Shown: positions 28,307 to 37,444, numbered from the stretch's first letter. The stretch is DNA of 64,000 nt from Prolixibacter sp. NT017 (GCF_009617875.1 NZ_BLAV01000001.1:1-64000), one strand, 5' to 3'. A program made the numbers and translations. The notes: generated by a model from the sequence alone, not told the origin.

Positions 28307-30940
28307 ATGAGCCGACGACTGCTAGGTCTAGCTTTTTTCCTGTTTCTGAGCGCTTCAATTTGGGCTGCTCCCATCATCAAAACCAGCTTGAATAGTGGTT
28401 GGTTTTTCCAACAAACCGATCATCCCGACAGTACAAAATGGGAACCGGTCAATGTACCTCATACCTGGAATGCGAGAGATGCCTTTGACGATCAGCGGGG
28501 CTATTACCGGGGAACGGGTTGGTACCGGCGAAATTTATACGTGGATGCGGGATGGAAAGGACAGAAGCTTTTTCTCGATTTTGAAGGAGTCAACAAAACA
28601 GCAACCGTCTTTATCAATGGAAAGAAAATTGGTGTACACAAAGGCGGTTACACAGCCTTTAGTTTCGACATTTCTCCGTATGTTCAATATGGTTCGGTTA
28701 ACGACTTGCGTGTAGAAGTGAGCAATGCGCCCGATCCGGAAATCCCACCGCTGGATGCCGATTTTACTTTTTACGGAGGAATTTACCGGGATGTTTGGCT
28801 CAAAGTTGAGAATCCCATTCATTTTGCTTTCGCGAAATATGCGACGCCCGCGGTTTATGTGAACACGCCACAGGTTTCTGCTGAATCTGCCCAGGTGAAG
28901 GTTCGGGGAACCGTTCGAAATGAGACCGGAAAAACCGATCGCTTGCTCATTCGTTCTGAGATTTTTTCACCGGAAGGGAAACTTGTAGAAGTGCTGAATA
29001 AGGTGTTTACTGTAAGACGAAATAGCGACCGCGATTTTGAGATGGCATCAAAGACCATCAATAAACCGCAGCTTTGGTCTCCTGACGCTCCCAACTTATA
29101 CACCGTAAAAACTACGTTGCAGTTTTACCACCGCGACAGCATTCTCGATCGGGTGGAGAGTCCGCTCGGATTTCGTTGGTTCAAAGCCGATCCGAATTTG
29201 GGATTTTTCCTGAATGGAAAATCAATAAAACTGCACGGACTGAACCGTCATCAGGATTATTCGGGATTGGGAAATGCCTTGCCCAACGCTTTGCATAAAA
29301 AGGATTTTGAACTCATTAAAAAAATGGGGGCCAACTTCGTCCGCTTGGCGCACTACCCGCAAGCACCGGAAGTATACCGTGAATGTGACCGGCTGGGGGT
29401 GCTTGTGTGGAGCGAAATTCCGGTGGTGAACGAAATTACCGAATCGAAAGATTTTACAGAGAACTGTCTGAATATGCAGCGGGAGCAGATTCATCAAACC
29501 TACAACCATCCCTCGGTGGTGATGTATGGTTACATGAATGAAGTGTTTATCCGGTTGGCCTATGCAAAGCAACTTTCCGACAGCGTACGTAACCGGAAAA
29601 TCGAAAGTACCCTAAAACTAGCGCGAGAACTGGATTCGTTAACCCGAAGCGAGGCGCCGGGCCGGCTAACCGTGATGGCGTTGCATCAGAATCCAATCTA
29701 CAATAAAACAGGAATTGCCGACATTCCACAGGTAATTGGCTGGAATCTCTACATGGGGTGGTACGGTGGAAAATACTCTGATTTGGGCGCTTTTCTCGAC
29801 AAACAGCACGCTGAACATCCTAACCGCTGCATCATGCTTTCGGAATATGGTCCCGGAAGCGATGTCAGGCTGCATACCGATCATCCGGAAGTGTGGGATT
29901 ATTCGGAAGAATATCAATTCCTTTCCCATGCCAGCTATCGCTTTCAGGTTGACGAACGCCCATATGTGATGGGAATGGCTGCATGGATTTTCGCCGATTT
30001 TGGCTCCGAAGGACGTGCTGATGCCATTCCGCACATCAACCAGAAAGGGTTGGTGACTTACGACCGGAAACCGAAAGATGTTTACGACTACTACCAGGTG
30101 ATGAACGATAAAATGCCGAACATCGCTATTGCCGGGACCAATTACACCAACCGGACGTACGTGGCGGATGAGAACGAAAAATCGAAACATGAGGTTTGGA
30201 TGTTCACCAACTCAGGCCAGGTGACGCTGTACCGAAATGGAGAGTGGATCAACTCGCAAAAACCGGTCGACGGCATCGTTAAGATGGAGGTTCCTTTCGT
30301 TTCGGGGCCTAATAAGCTTTTGGCGGTGACTGACATGGCAGAAGATTCGCTGGTGGTTAATGTGAAAATGATTCCTCGAAAGTTGACAACCGGCGAATTT
30401 CATACCATCCGGGTCAACGTGGGCAGCAATTGCAATTTCCACGATGAGTTGACCGGTGAAAACTGGATTCCCGACCAACCTTATCAGCAGGGAAGCTTTG
30501 GATACGTTGGAGGCGATATCTATCATTCAGTTTCCTGGAAAGCATTGAGTACACAATCGAACATTAAAGGGACTGATGATGATCCGCTGTATCAAACGAT
30601 GCGCGAAGGGGTGAAGAGCTATCGGTTCGATGTGCCGGATGGTTGTTACAAGGTGACATTGTTGTTTGCCGAGCCCAATTCGAAAGCGGGGCAGCCGAAG
30701 CTGATTTATAATCTGAGCAACGAAGAGAACGAGCAAGAGGCTAACGTCAGGAGTTTTGGGATTTCGATCAACGGAAAGAAAGAAATCAGTCATTTCAATC
30801 TGGCACGTGACTGCGGTGCACTGTGGGCGGTGGAAAAAACTTTCGTGGTAAATGTAAACAAAGGCGAAGGACTTTCAGTTGAGTTTCTGCCTGAGCAGGG
30901 AAAAACGCTGCTTAGCGGCATCCGTATCGAAAAACGTTGA
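28307..30940 (+). CDS. GH2 beta-galactosidase-like enzyme with malectin-like C-terminus
   Basis: 877 residues with a signal peptide (LGLAFFLFLSASIWA). The sugar-binding domain (VPHTWNARDAFD, YYRGTGWYRRNLYV, FEGVNKTATVFINGKKIG) is followed by an immunoglobulin-like domain and the TIM barrel. The acid/base Glu is E412 in GYMNEVF and the nucleophile E513 in MLSEYGPG. The region after about residue 600 has a DUF4982-like part and a malectin-like carbohydrate-binding domain (YRFDVPDGCYKVTLLFAEPN). It could act on beta-galactosides, glucuronides or mannosides; the exact substrate is not readable. It follows a terminator and lies 32 bases upstream of an esterase gene. Confidence 0.88.
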   Translation: MSRRLLGLAFFLFLSASIWAAPIIKTSLNSGWFFQQTDHPDSTKWEPVNVPHTWNARDAFDDQRGYYRGTGWYRRNLYVDAGWKGQKLFLDFEGVNKTATVFINGKKIGVHKGGYTAFSFDISPYVQYGSVNDLRVEVSNAPDPEIPPLDADFTFYGGIYRDVWLKVENPIHFAFAKYATPAVYVNTPQVSAESAQVKVRGTVRNETGKTDRLLIRSEIFSPEGKLVEVLNKVFTVRRNSDRDFEMASKTINKPQLWSPDAPNLYTVKTTLQFYHRDSILDRVESPLGFRWFKADPNLGFFLNGKSIKLHGLNRHQDYSGLGNALPNALHKKDFELIKKMGANFVRLAHYPQAPEVYRECDRLGVLVWSEIPVVNEITESKDFTENCLNMQREQIHQTYNHPSVVMYGYMNEVFIRLAYAKQLSDSVRNRKIESTLKLARELDSLTRSEAPGRLTVMALHQNPIYNKTGIADIPQVIGWNLYMGWYGGKYSDLGAFLDKQHAEHPNRCIMLSEYGPGSDVRLHTDHPEVWDYSEEYQFLSHASYRFQVDERPYVMGMAAWIFADFGSEGRADAIPHINQKGLVTYDRKPKDVYDYYQVMNDKMPNIAIAGTNYTNRTYVADENEKSKHEVWMFTNSGQVTLYRNGEWINSQKPVDGIVKMEVPFVSGPNKLLAVTDMAEDSLVVNVKMIPRKLTTGEFHTIRVNVGSNCNFHDELTGENWIPDQPYQQGSFGYVGGDIYHSVSWKALSTQSNIKGTDDDPLYQTMREGVKSYRFDVPDGCYKVTLLFAEPNSKAGQPKLIYNLSNEENEQEANVRSFGISINGKKEISHFNLARDCGALWAVEKTFVVNVNKGEGLSVEFLPEQGKTLLSGIRIEKR

Positions 30941-30972
30941 ATCCAATCATAAATCAGATAAAGTATCGAAGC

Positions 30973-31938
30973 ATGAAGAGAAAAGTATTTGCACTATTGC
31001 TAACGTTGTTCATCGCTGTTGGTGTATCGGCACAAACCCGCTACAAAGACGATATCGCGAGTGGGTTTGTCAAGAAAACTTACACCTATGCCGTGAAAGA
31101 TGGTGAGGATTTGAAAATGGATATCTACTTCCCGGAAGGAGATAAAGCGCCTGACCGGGTTGCCTGGATTCATGTTCATGGAGGTGGATTTTCAGGAGGA
31201 ACACGGGATGCGAAAGCCGATGTGAACCTGTGTACTCATCTGGCGAAGAAGGGATATGTAACGGCTTCTATTTCGTACCGGTTAACCCGGAAGAAGGATG
31301 GTTTCGGGTGCGATGTTCCGGCCGATAAGAAGATGGATACTTTCCGAAAAGCAGTCAGCGATTTGCGTAGTGCTACGGCTTTCATGCTGAAAAATCATAC
31401 AGAATTTGGTATCGATACCAGCCGGATCATTATTTCCGGTAGCAGTGCCGGGGCGGAAACGGTTTTAGATGCAGCCTACCGTCCGGTAACGCAGTGGGTA
31501 GAAGGAAAACAGGAATTGCCTACCGGTTTCCGTTACGCCGGAGTTATTTCCTTCGCGGGAGCGATGGTAAATGCTGCCAACATCACGGCCGAAACCGCCA
31601 TCCCGACGATGATGTTCCACGGAACGGCTGATAAATTGGTGCCGTATGCTACAGCGCCTCACCACTATTGCGGCATCGACAGTCCCGGATACATGATGCT
31701 GGATGGCTCGTACACCATTGCTAACCGTTTGCGAAAGCTGGGAAAAACCTATTGGCTGGAAACACGCTGCGGTGCCGGACACGAAATGTCGGGCCTGCCT
31801 ATGACACAATCGGTGGGTGACATTGTCGATTTTGCTTACAACTACATCATCCTGGGCAAGAAAGCGCAGATTCATACCATCGACAAGAGCCCGAATTACA
31901 AAAAGGGTGATTCCCTTTATGATTTTTGCGACAATTAA
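30973..31938 (+). CDS. Exported alpha/beta-hydrolase (carbohydrate esterase-like)
   Basis: 321 residues with a signal peptide (MKRKVFALLLTLFIAVGVSAQ). The alpha/beta-hydrolase fold shows the oxyanion-hole HVHGGGFSGG, the nucleophile elbow GSSAG with Ser158, an Asp in FHGTADKLVPY and a His in GAGHEMS, so the catalytic triad is complete. It resembles the hormone-sensitive-lipase and feruloyl/acetyl esterase-like proteins that accompany glycan-degrading genes. Acting with the GH2 enzyme on an acylated glycan is an inference. The ATG at 30973 is chosen over the TTG at 30937. Confidence 0.85.
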   Translation: MKRKVFALLLTLFIAVGVSAQTRYKDDIASGFVKKTYTYAVKDGEDLKMDIYFPEGDKAPDRVAWIHVHGGGFSGGTRDAKADVNLCTHLAKKGYVTASISYRLTRKKDGFGCDVPADKKMDTFRKAVSDLRSATAFMLKNHTEFGIDTSRIIISGSSAGAETVLDAAYRPVTQWVEGKQELPTGFRYAGVISFAGAMVNAANITAETAIPTMMFHGTADKLVPYATAPHHYCGIDSPGYMMLDGSYTIANRLRKLGKTYWLETRCGAGHEMSGLPMTQSVGDIVDFAYNYIILGKKAQIHTIDKSPNYKKGDSLYDFCDN

Positions 31939-31965
31939 GCAGACAAATAGCAAGGCATAAGCAAG

Positions 31966-31996
31966 GCAGTCTCTCGGAAACGGAGGCTGCTTTTTT
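31966..31996 (+). terminator. Terminator after the GH2-esterase operon
   Basis: GCAGTCTCTCG and CGGAGGCTGC form a stem with one bulge around GAAA, followed by six Ts. Confidence 0.8.
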
Positions 31997-32067
31997 GTTT
32001 TCTTATTCGGAAACATTTTAAATAGATAGCCGTAAACGCTTGTAGTATAAATTCTTAATTGACGCTT

Positions 32068-32682
32068 ATGAAGAGAGTGATTTTGCTTGTAACCCTGATT
32101 TTTACTGCGTTATTGTATGCTTCAGCGCAGGTTCGTTTGCCGGATATGAAGGTGGGCTCCAAAGCTGTTCTCACGGATGTGAAAATGAAAGCTGTTTCGG
32201 GTAATGAATACAGTCTGAATGATCTGAAAAAGGCCAATGGCCTTGTTGTGATATTTTCCTGCAATACCTGCCCGTTTGTGAAAATGTGGGAAGGTCGGTA
32301 CCCGGAAATTAAAAAGTGGGCCGATGAACACCAGGTTGGAATGGTGTTGGTAAATTCCAACTACCAAAAACGGGATGGTGTCGATTCCTTCGAAGCCATG
32401 AAGAAACACGCAAAGGAACATAACTATACAATGCCGTACGTGGTCGATAAAGACAGCCGGTTGGCCAATGCTTTCGATGCGAAGACCACACCGCATGTTT
32501 TTCTTTTTGACAAAGACTTCACGTTAGTGTATAAAGGCGCAATTGATGATAGCTATCGAAGTGCTGATAATGTGAAAAATCCATACCTGAAAAATGCGAT
32601 CTCACAACTGGCAGCCGGAAAAATGGTGGCAAAAAATGAAACACCACCGGTTGGATGTAGTATAAAAAGAAAACTTGATTAG
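32068..32682 (+). CDS. Exported redoxin/thioredoxin-like protein
   Basis: 204 residues with a signal peptide (MKRVILLVTLIFTALLYASA). Thioredoxin fold of the AhpC/TSA-redoxin type: NGLVVIFSCNTCPFVKMWEG holds the active-site CNTC motif, and the cis-Pro region is TPHVFLFDKDF. The second half matches small redoxins with YKGAIDDSYR. Cytoplasmic relatives are often called thioredoxin-like or peroxiredoxin-like; this one is exported. The ATG at 32068 directly begins the signal; the TTG at 32059 is not needed. Role in the periplasm (disulphide or peroxide reduction) is inferred. It is monocistronic. Confidence 0.85.
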   Translation: MKRVILLVTLIFTALLYASAQVRLPDMKVGSKAVLTDVKMKAVSGNEYSLNDLKKANGLVVIFSCNTCPFVKMWEGRYPEIKKWADEHQVGMVLVNSNYQKRDGVDSFEAMKKHAKEHNYTMPYVVDKDSRLANAFDAKTTPHVFLFDKDFTLVYKGAIDDSYRSADNVKNPYLKNAISQLAAGKMVAKNETPPVGCSIKRKLD

Positions 32683-32710
32683 TCCACAAGTGTATATTCG
32701 AGATGTTGAG

Positions 32711-32752
32711 AGAGGGAGGATTGCCGTACGGTAGTTCTTCCTTTTTTGTTTT
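32711..32752 (+). terminator. Terminator after the redoxin gene
   Basis: GGAGGATTGCC and GGTAGTTCTTCC pair imperfectly (G-U pairs) around GTAC and are followed by TTTTTTG. Confidence 0.65.
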
Positions 32753-32844
32753 GCGACGATATCGATTTTAGTTTTTAAAGTATTATGAAAAATGGATGAA
32801 AACCGCGATCATTGTATAGTTTCCTAATAAAAATCCATTTTATC

Positions 32845-33684
32845 ATGCGAAAACTCCTGACTTACTTTCTTTTATTTTTACTGACCACACCGGTTTTCGG
32901 GCAGGAAAACATGAACATCATCACCTACAATATCCGGTATAATAATCCTGATGACGGAGTGAATGCCTGGCCCAACCGAAAAGCAGATGTTATTGCTCTC
33001 TTGAAATTTCATAAAGCTGACGTTTTCTGTGTACAGGAGGCTTTGCACGATCAGATTATCGATCTGAAAGAGGGAATGCCGACGTTCGATTATGTGGGCG
33101 TCGGTCGCGATGATGGCAAGGAAGCTGGCGAATATTCAGCTATTTTTTATGATATACGTCGTTACCGGTTGCAGGAGCAGGGACATTTCTGGTTGTCGGA
33201 AACTCCGGACAAACCTGGTTTAGGATGGGATGCAGCCTGTGTACGGATTTGCTCGTGGGCGAAGTTGAGAGATCAGGAGAGCAACCAATCATTCTTCGTT
33301 TTCACGACCCACTTCGATCATGTCGGGGTAAAAGCCCGCGAAGAGTCAGCAAAACTGATTTATAAAAAAGTGCAGGAGCTTGGAGGCGACCGTCTACCGG
33401 TTTTCCTGACCGGCGATTTTAACCTGACACCCGAAGCGAATGCCATTGCTTTGATTCGCAGTCAGTGGAAAGACTCTCGTCTGGCGACACTTTCGCCACC
33501 TTACGGACCGGTTGGTACGTTCGAGGGATTTGATTTCAACTCTCCGTTAAAAAACCGGATTGACTATATTTTTGTCAACGATAAGGTGAGGGTGTTGCGC
33601 TACGGTGTTCTCTCCGATTCAAAGGATCAACACTATCCTTCCGATCATCTTCCCGTATTGGTGGAAGCGAAATTTATTGATTGA
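32845..33684 (+). CDS. Secreted EEP-family hydrolase, second copy
   Basis: 279 residues with a signal peptide (MRKLLTYFLLFLLTTPVFGQ). EEP motifs are MNIITYNIRYNN, VFCVQEAL, FTTHFDHVG, FLTGDFNLTPE, KNRIDYIFVND and PSDHLPVLVEAKF, with the metal and phosphate residues conserved. It is a paralogue of 27334-28182 and shares its order of motifs, but sits outside a recognisable PUL. The phosphodiester substrate is unknown. The ATG at 32845 is chosen over an upstream TTG because it opens the signal peptide. Confidence 0.87.
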   Translation: MRKLLTYFLLFLLTTPVFGQENMNIITYNIRYNNPDDGVNAWPNRKADVIALLKFHKADVFCVQEALHDQIIDLKEGMPTFDYVGVGRDDGKEAGEYSAIFYDIRRYRLQEQGHFWLSETPDKPGLGWDAACVRICSWAKLRDQESNQSFFVFTTHFDHVGVKAREESAKLIYKKVQELGGDRLPVFLTGDFNLTPEANAIALIRSQWKDSRLATLSPPYGPVGTFEGFDFNSPLKNRIDYIFVNDKVRVLRYGVLSDSKDQHYPSDHLPVLVEAKFID

Positions 33685-33703
33685 CGAGTTGATAAGAGAT
33701 AAC

Positions 33704-33737
33704 AAAAGAGCCGGAATTCCTGTCAAGATTCCGGCTC
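33704..33737 (-). terminator. Shared terminator between convergent EEP and hydrogenase genes
   Basis: A perfect 10-bp stem, GAGCCGGAAT (33708-33717) and ATTCCGGCTC (33728-33737). The run of four Ts is on the minus strand, so it best serves the hydrogenase transcript, but it may stop both. Confidence 0.75.
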
Positions 33738-33771
33738 GTGATTGTTCTGGCTGTAGTTTGATTCGTTTTCG

Positions 33772-35205
33772 TTATGCCTGAAGCGATTCCAACGTCGCTT
33801 TCAGTTGTTTTTTCCCCTGGCCGGTATCGACATGTGCGCTCGGTCCGGCAATACATCCACCCTCGCAAGCCATCACCTCAATAAAGTTACCCGGCGCTTT
33901 TCCTCTACTGTACGCTTTCAGCAAACCAATTGATTTTTTGTTGATGCCATTCACTTCGATGGCACGGACATCGACGGCCAGGCCTTCGGCCTTCACTGCT
34001 TCAACCACACCTCCCGATTGAGCAAATCCGCGACTTTCAGGTGTGCTGTAGGTTAGTTCGACCGGCTCACAGTTCTCAATGTCAATTTCAAATCCTGTGA
34101 AGAAGGAATCCAGTTCTTCAAACGTCATCACATAATCAACATTCGGATCGATCATCGCTTCTTTCCGCTTGGCGATACATGGCCCGATAAATACCAGTTT
34201 GGCATCAGGATACTTTTCCCGGGCCAGTTCTGCCGCATAGTACATCGGTGTTTTGGTATGCGAAACGTATGATTTCATGTTCGAAACATGCTTCTCGACG
34301 GCTTGTACGTACCCCGGACAGCAAGAGGTGGTCATAAACGACTGGCCGCTTTCCAGCTTTTCTTTTAGCTCAGCTGCTTCGTTGGTGGTCGTAATCATCG
34401 CACCCTGCGCTACTTCCATTACGTCATAAAAGCCCAGTTCTTTAATGGCAGCAAATACTTTTCCTGCTTCGTAATTGTACTGTCCCAGTATGGATGGAGC
34501 CGGCAGGGCAATTACCTGTTCACCGGCCTGAATGGCTTTGAAAATATCGATGATGTGTGAAATTTCGAAAATAGAACCAAACGGGCAGGCATTCAGGCAT
34601 TTTCCGCAGTAGATGCATTTTGCGTCGTCAATGTGCTCAACACCTTGTTCGTCTTTGGAAATGGCGCCAACCGGGCAGGCTTCTTCGCACGGAACGGGCA
34701 CGTGTACGATGGAGTGATACGGGCAGGCATTCTTACAAATACCGCAGTTGACACATTTTTTTGGGTCAATCTGAGCTTGTCCGTTGCAGTTGAAGGTAAT
34801 GGCATTCTTCGGACAGTTCATTTTACAAGGACTGGCCACACAACCACGACAAAGATTGGAAACCACATAATTCACCTTTACACATGCTGTGCAGGCTTCG
34901 TCCACTACCGTGAGGATTTCCTTGCGGGGAGCTGTGCGTTGACGTGCCTCGTTCGCATAATCGGCGAGTGGCATCAGTTCATCCGTTTCTTCTTCCGGAA
35001 GGAGACCCAGAATCGGCATCAGTTTGTATTTCAAAACAGCCCGCTCTTTATAGATACAGCAACGACGCTGGGCTCCCCGTTCCCGTGGTGACATTTCCAC
35101 CGGAATCCGGTCAATCTGGTTCTCTAACTGGTCTTCTTTGATAAGTCCCGCCAATCGGGAAAGGAGCTCCCGCCTGACGATCATGGTATTATTGACGTAT
35201 GCCAT
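33772..35205 (-). CDS. Monomeric [FeFe]-hydrogenase, group B-like
   Basis: 477 residues. The N-terminal half has several Cys motifs for [4Fe-4S] clusters, including CVNCGICKNACP and CIYCGKCLNACP plus CRGC and CPKN. The C-terminal H-cluster domain has the three signatures: L1 TSCCPGYV, L2 IGPCIAKRKE and L3 EVMACEGGCIAGP. L2 with GPC rather than MPC and L3 followed by GP are typical of group B enzymes of anaerobic Bacteroidota and clostridia. It probably evolves H2 during fermentation using reduced ferredoxin. No HydE, HydF or HydG maturase gene is in this window. A striking 22-bp dyad lies upstream at 35263-35284. Confidence 0.88.
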   Translation of the reverse strand: MAYVNNTMIVRRELLSRLAGLIKEDQLENQIDRIPVEMSPRERGAQRRCCIYKERAVLKYKLMPILGLLPEEETDELMPLADYANEARQRTAPRKEILTVVDEACTACVKVNYVVSNLCRGCVASPCKMNCPKNAITFNCNGQAQIDPKKCVNCGICKNACPYHSIVHVPVPCEEACPVGAISKDEQGVEHIDDAKCIYCGKCLNACPFGSIFEISHIIDIFKAIQAGEQVIALPAPSILGQYNYEAGKVFAAIKELGFYDVMEVAQGAMITTTNEAAELKEKLESGQSFMTTSCCPGYVQAVEKHVSNMKSYVSHTKTPMYYAAELAREKYPDAKLVFIGPCIAKRKEAMIDPNVDYVMTFEELDSFFTGFEIDIENCEPVELTYSTPESRGFAQSGGVVEAVKAEGLAVDVRAIEVNGINKKSIGLLKAYSRGKAPGNFIEVMACEGGCIAGPSAHVDTGQGKKQLKATLESLQA

Positions 35206-35262
35206 TGATTAAAGCCTGATTAAAGTTTGATTTCGGCGGCAAAAATATACTTTTTCTCAGGC

Positions 35263-35284
35263 TTATATGTTTTATAACATATAA
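35263..35284 (-). promoter_or_regulatory. Perfect dyad upstream of the hydrogenase gene, candidate operator
   Basis: TTATATGTT-N4-AACATATAA is a perfect 9-bp inverted repeat with a 4-base spacer, 58 bases before the hydrogenase start. Its core TGTT-N4-AACA recalls redox regulators such as Rex, and its symmetry also fits Crp/Fnr-family sites. The regulator is not identified. Confidence 0.5.
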
Positions 35285-35395
35285 ATCTATGTCATGTCAC
35301 TAATTCAAAATCAATTTAAAGAAGCAATTGATTTTTAGATAGATGAATCGAGATATGTAGATATCCTTTTGTGGATGTTTTCAGATGACGGTTTG

Positions 35396-36598
35396 CTACA
35401 ATTTCAAGCCATGGAAGTGAGCTAATCCTCCTTCAGATGTTTCTTTGTAGAGATGAGGCAAATCGTGGCCGGTTTGTTTCATGGTTTGTACTACCTTATC
35501 AAAGCTGATGAGATGACGTCCGTCGGAAAGTAGAGCGTAGTTTTTGTGGTTTAACGCACGGGCAGCGGCAAAAGCATTTCGCTCGATGCAAGGAACCTGA
35601 ACCAAACCGGCGATCGGGTCACAGGTGAGGCCGAGATGATGTTCCAGCCCCATTTCCGCTGCATATTCAATCTGGAATATGCTGCCACCGCTGAGTTGCG
35701 TCACAGCAGCCGATGCCATGGCGCAGGCTGTTCCTACTTCGCCCTGACACCCCACTTCAGCACCGGAAATGGAAGCGTTGGTTTTCACCAATGTCCCAAT
35801 TAATCCCGCGGTAGCCAGTGCATGCAGAATTTTTTGCTCCGAACTTTTGTGGTATTTCTTCATGTAATAAAGGACGGCCGGCAAAACACCGCTGGCGCCA
35901 CATGTTGGAGCGGTTACAATCTCACCACCCGCAGCATTTTCCTCTGAAACAGCTAAAGCATAAGCATACAGCAACGAACGTTTCTTGATAGCCGGTTTGA
36001 AATTTCTCGCTTTTGCGTAATAACCGGCAGCTTTTCGCGGATACTTCAGTACACCGGGAAGCGTTCCTTCGGTATCGAGCCCCCGTTTAACGGCGGCTTC
36101 CATTACATGCCACACGTTTGCCAGGTAATCCCAGATTTCGGGACCTTCGTTTACTTCCACATATTCCCAAATGCTTTTTCCGTTTTCGTAGCACCAGTTC
36201 AGGATGGCATCCATTTTGGAATCTTGGTAAATGGAAACGGTTTCCAACTCTGTTTGATCATCAACAATGGCTCCACCACCAACCGAGTATGCCGTCCAGC
36301 TGTCGGTGACCTTTCCGTCACCGTCGAGAGCTTCCAGCTTAAGAGCGTTTGGATGGCGTTTTAAAAACGTCTCCCGCTCCCACAATATGGTAACTCGGTC
36401 GGGACCTAATGTATTTTGAATGGCGACGTCGGTTAAGTGGCCTCTGCCTGTGGCAGCCAGACTTCCGTATAACGTGACCTGATAGCTTGATGAATTGGGG
36501 GTTTGAGCCAGAAAACGTTCGGCCGCTTTTTTCGGTCCCATCGTGTGACTGGATGAGGGGCCATTACCAATTCGGAAAATTTCTTTGATGGACTCCAT
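35396..36598 (-). CDS. sdaA: L-serine ammonia-lyase (L-serine dehydratase), single chain
   Basis: 400 residues, iron-sulfur type: the beta domain (ESIKEIFRIGNGPSSSHTMG, YGSLAATGRGHLTD, SVGGGAIV) is fused to the alpha domain (TAPTCGASGVLPAVLYY, EVGCQGEVGTACAMASA, LTCDPIAGLVQVPCIERNA). The Cys residues in these alpha motifs are those that hold the [4Fe-4S] cluster. It converts L-serine to pyruvate and ammonia in the cytoplasm. The start at 36598 is chosen because MESIKEIFRIG matches the family's N-terminus; the frame is open upstream to 36643. It is co-oriented with the hydrogenase gene but about 190 bases away. Confidence 0.93.
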   Translation of the reverse strand: MESIKEIFRIGNGPSSSHTMGPKKAAERFLAQTPNSSSYQVTLYGSLAATGRGHLTDVAIQNTLGPDRVTILWERETFLKRHPNALKLEALDGDGKVTDSWTAYSVGGGAIVDDQTELETVSIYQDSKMDAILNWCYENGKSIWEYVEVNEGPEIWDYLANVWHVMEAAVKRGLDTEGTLPGVLKYPRKAAGYYAKARNFKPAIKKRSLLYAYALAVSEENAAGGEIVTAPTCGASGVLPAVLYYMKKYHKSSEQKILHALATAGLIGTLVKTNASISGAEVGCQGEVGTACAMASAAVTQLSGGSIFQIEYAAEMGLEHHLGLTCDPIAGLVQVPCIERNAFAAARALNHKNYALLSDGRHLISFDKVVQTMKQTGHDLPHLYKETSEGGLAHFHGLKL

Positions 36599-36810
36599 TT
36601 GAGGAAATATTTGTTGCGAAATAACGGTTTTTCCGGATATCAATCATGAAAGTTACCTCTTTTTTTATGCTATTTCAGCAAACTGGTTTCGTTCAGCGGG
36701 CCTAAATTTCATCGATGGACAGAGCGAAAAGCGGCCTGATGAAAGATGCCGATTTTTTGAGATGAATTTGTCTGTTATTGTCGAATATTTTTAACTTTGC
36801 CACCGCTTTT

Positions 36811-36897
36811 GGAGAGTTGCCGGAGTGGTCGAACGGGGCAGACTCGAAATCTGTTGTACCCTTCGGGGTACCGGGGGTTCGAATCCCTCACTCTCCG
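36811..36897 (+). tRNA. tRNA-Ser (anticodon CGA)
   Basis: Acceptor strands GGAGAGT and ACTCTCC with discriminator G enclose a class II tRNA. The anticodon stem GCAGA/TCTGT holds the loop CTCGAAA, giving anticodon CGA for UCG codons. A long variable arm (GTACCC-TTCG-GGGTAC) and the T-arm GGGGGTTCGAATCCCTC follow. The 3' CCA is not encoded. Confidence 0.97.
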
Positions 36898-36914
36898 CAT
36901 TGATTAACGGAATA

Positions 36915-36946
36915 AGCCTCGCATTTATGCGGGGCTTTCTTGTTTT
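36915..36946 (+). terminator. Terminator after tRNA-Ser
   Basis: AGCCTCGC and GCGGGGCT pair around ATTTAT, followed by TTCTTGTTTT. Confidence 0.75.
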
Positions 36947-37060
36947 GGGAGTGCCTGTATAAGCTCATTCCATATTTCATTCCTGCCATACAGAAAAGAA
37001 TACACAGATATAGTTTTTTGCAAAATGCTATATTTGTGCTGATAAACGATTTAACTTGAC

Positions 37061-37444
37061 ATGACACTGGATATTGATAAGAAGGATATTGCCAAATTTA
37101 TCCTTGTGGGAGATCGGGTTTTGGTAAAGCCCAAGAATCCGAATACACAGACAAAATCCGGGTTATATCTTCCCCCCGCGGCCGTAGAGAAAGAAAAAGT
37201 GCAGACCGGCTATGTCATCAAGGTCGGTCCGGGTTTTCCTATTCCCGCCATGACGGATGAAGATGAGCCGTGGAAGGAGAAGCACGAAGAGGTGAAGTAC
37301 GTTCCGCTTCAGGCGCAAGCCGGCGATTTGGCCATTTACCTTAGTCAATCAGGTTACGAAATCGAATTTAACCAGGAAAAGTACGTGATTCTCCCGCACT
37401 CAGCAATTCTGATGCTGGTGAGGGATGAAGGACTTTTCGAATAA
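37061..37444 (+). CDS. GroES-like co-chaperonin family protein, not linked to GroEL
   Basis: 127 residues with a Cpn10 fold: ILVGDRVLVKPKNPNTQTKS then GLYLPPAAVEKEKVQTGYVI and KVGPG. Relative to GroES (about 95 residues) it has an insertion of acidic and charged residues (PAMTDEDEPWKEKHEEVKYV) and a different C-terminal half (GDLAIYLSQSGYEIEFNQEK then YVILPHSAIL). The mobile-loop region that contacts GroEL is retained in part (NTQTKSGLYLP). No groEL lies nearby. It is likely a stand-alone GroES-domain protein of Bacteroidota with unknown partner. Its 3' end overlaps an alternative start (37425) of the PUL3 regulator. Confidence 0.8.
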   Translation: MTLDIDKKDIAKFILVGDRVLVKPKNPNTQTKSGLYLPPAAVEKEKVQTGYVIKVGPGFPIPAMTDEDEPWKEKHEEVKYVPLQAQAGDLAIYLSQSGYEIEFNQEKYVILPHSAILMLVRDEGLFE

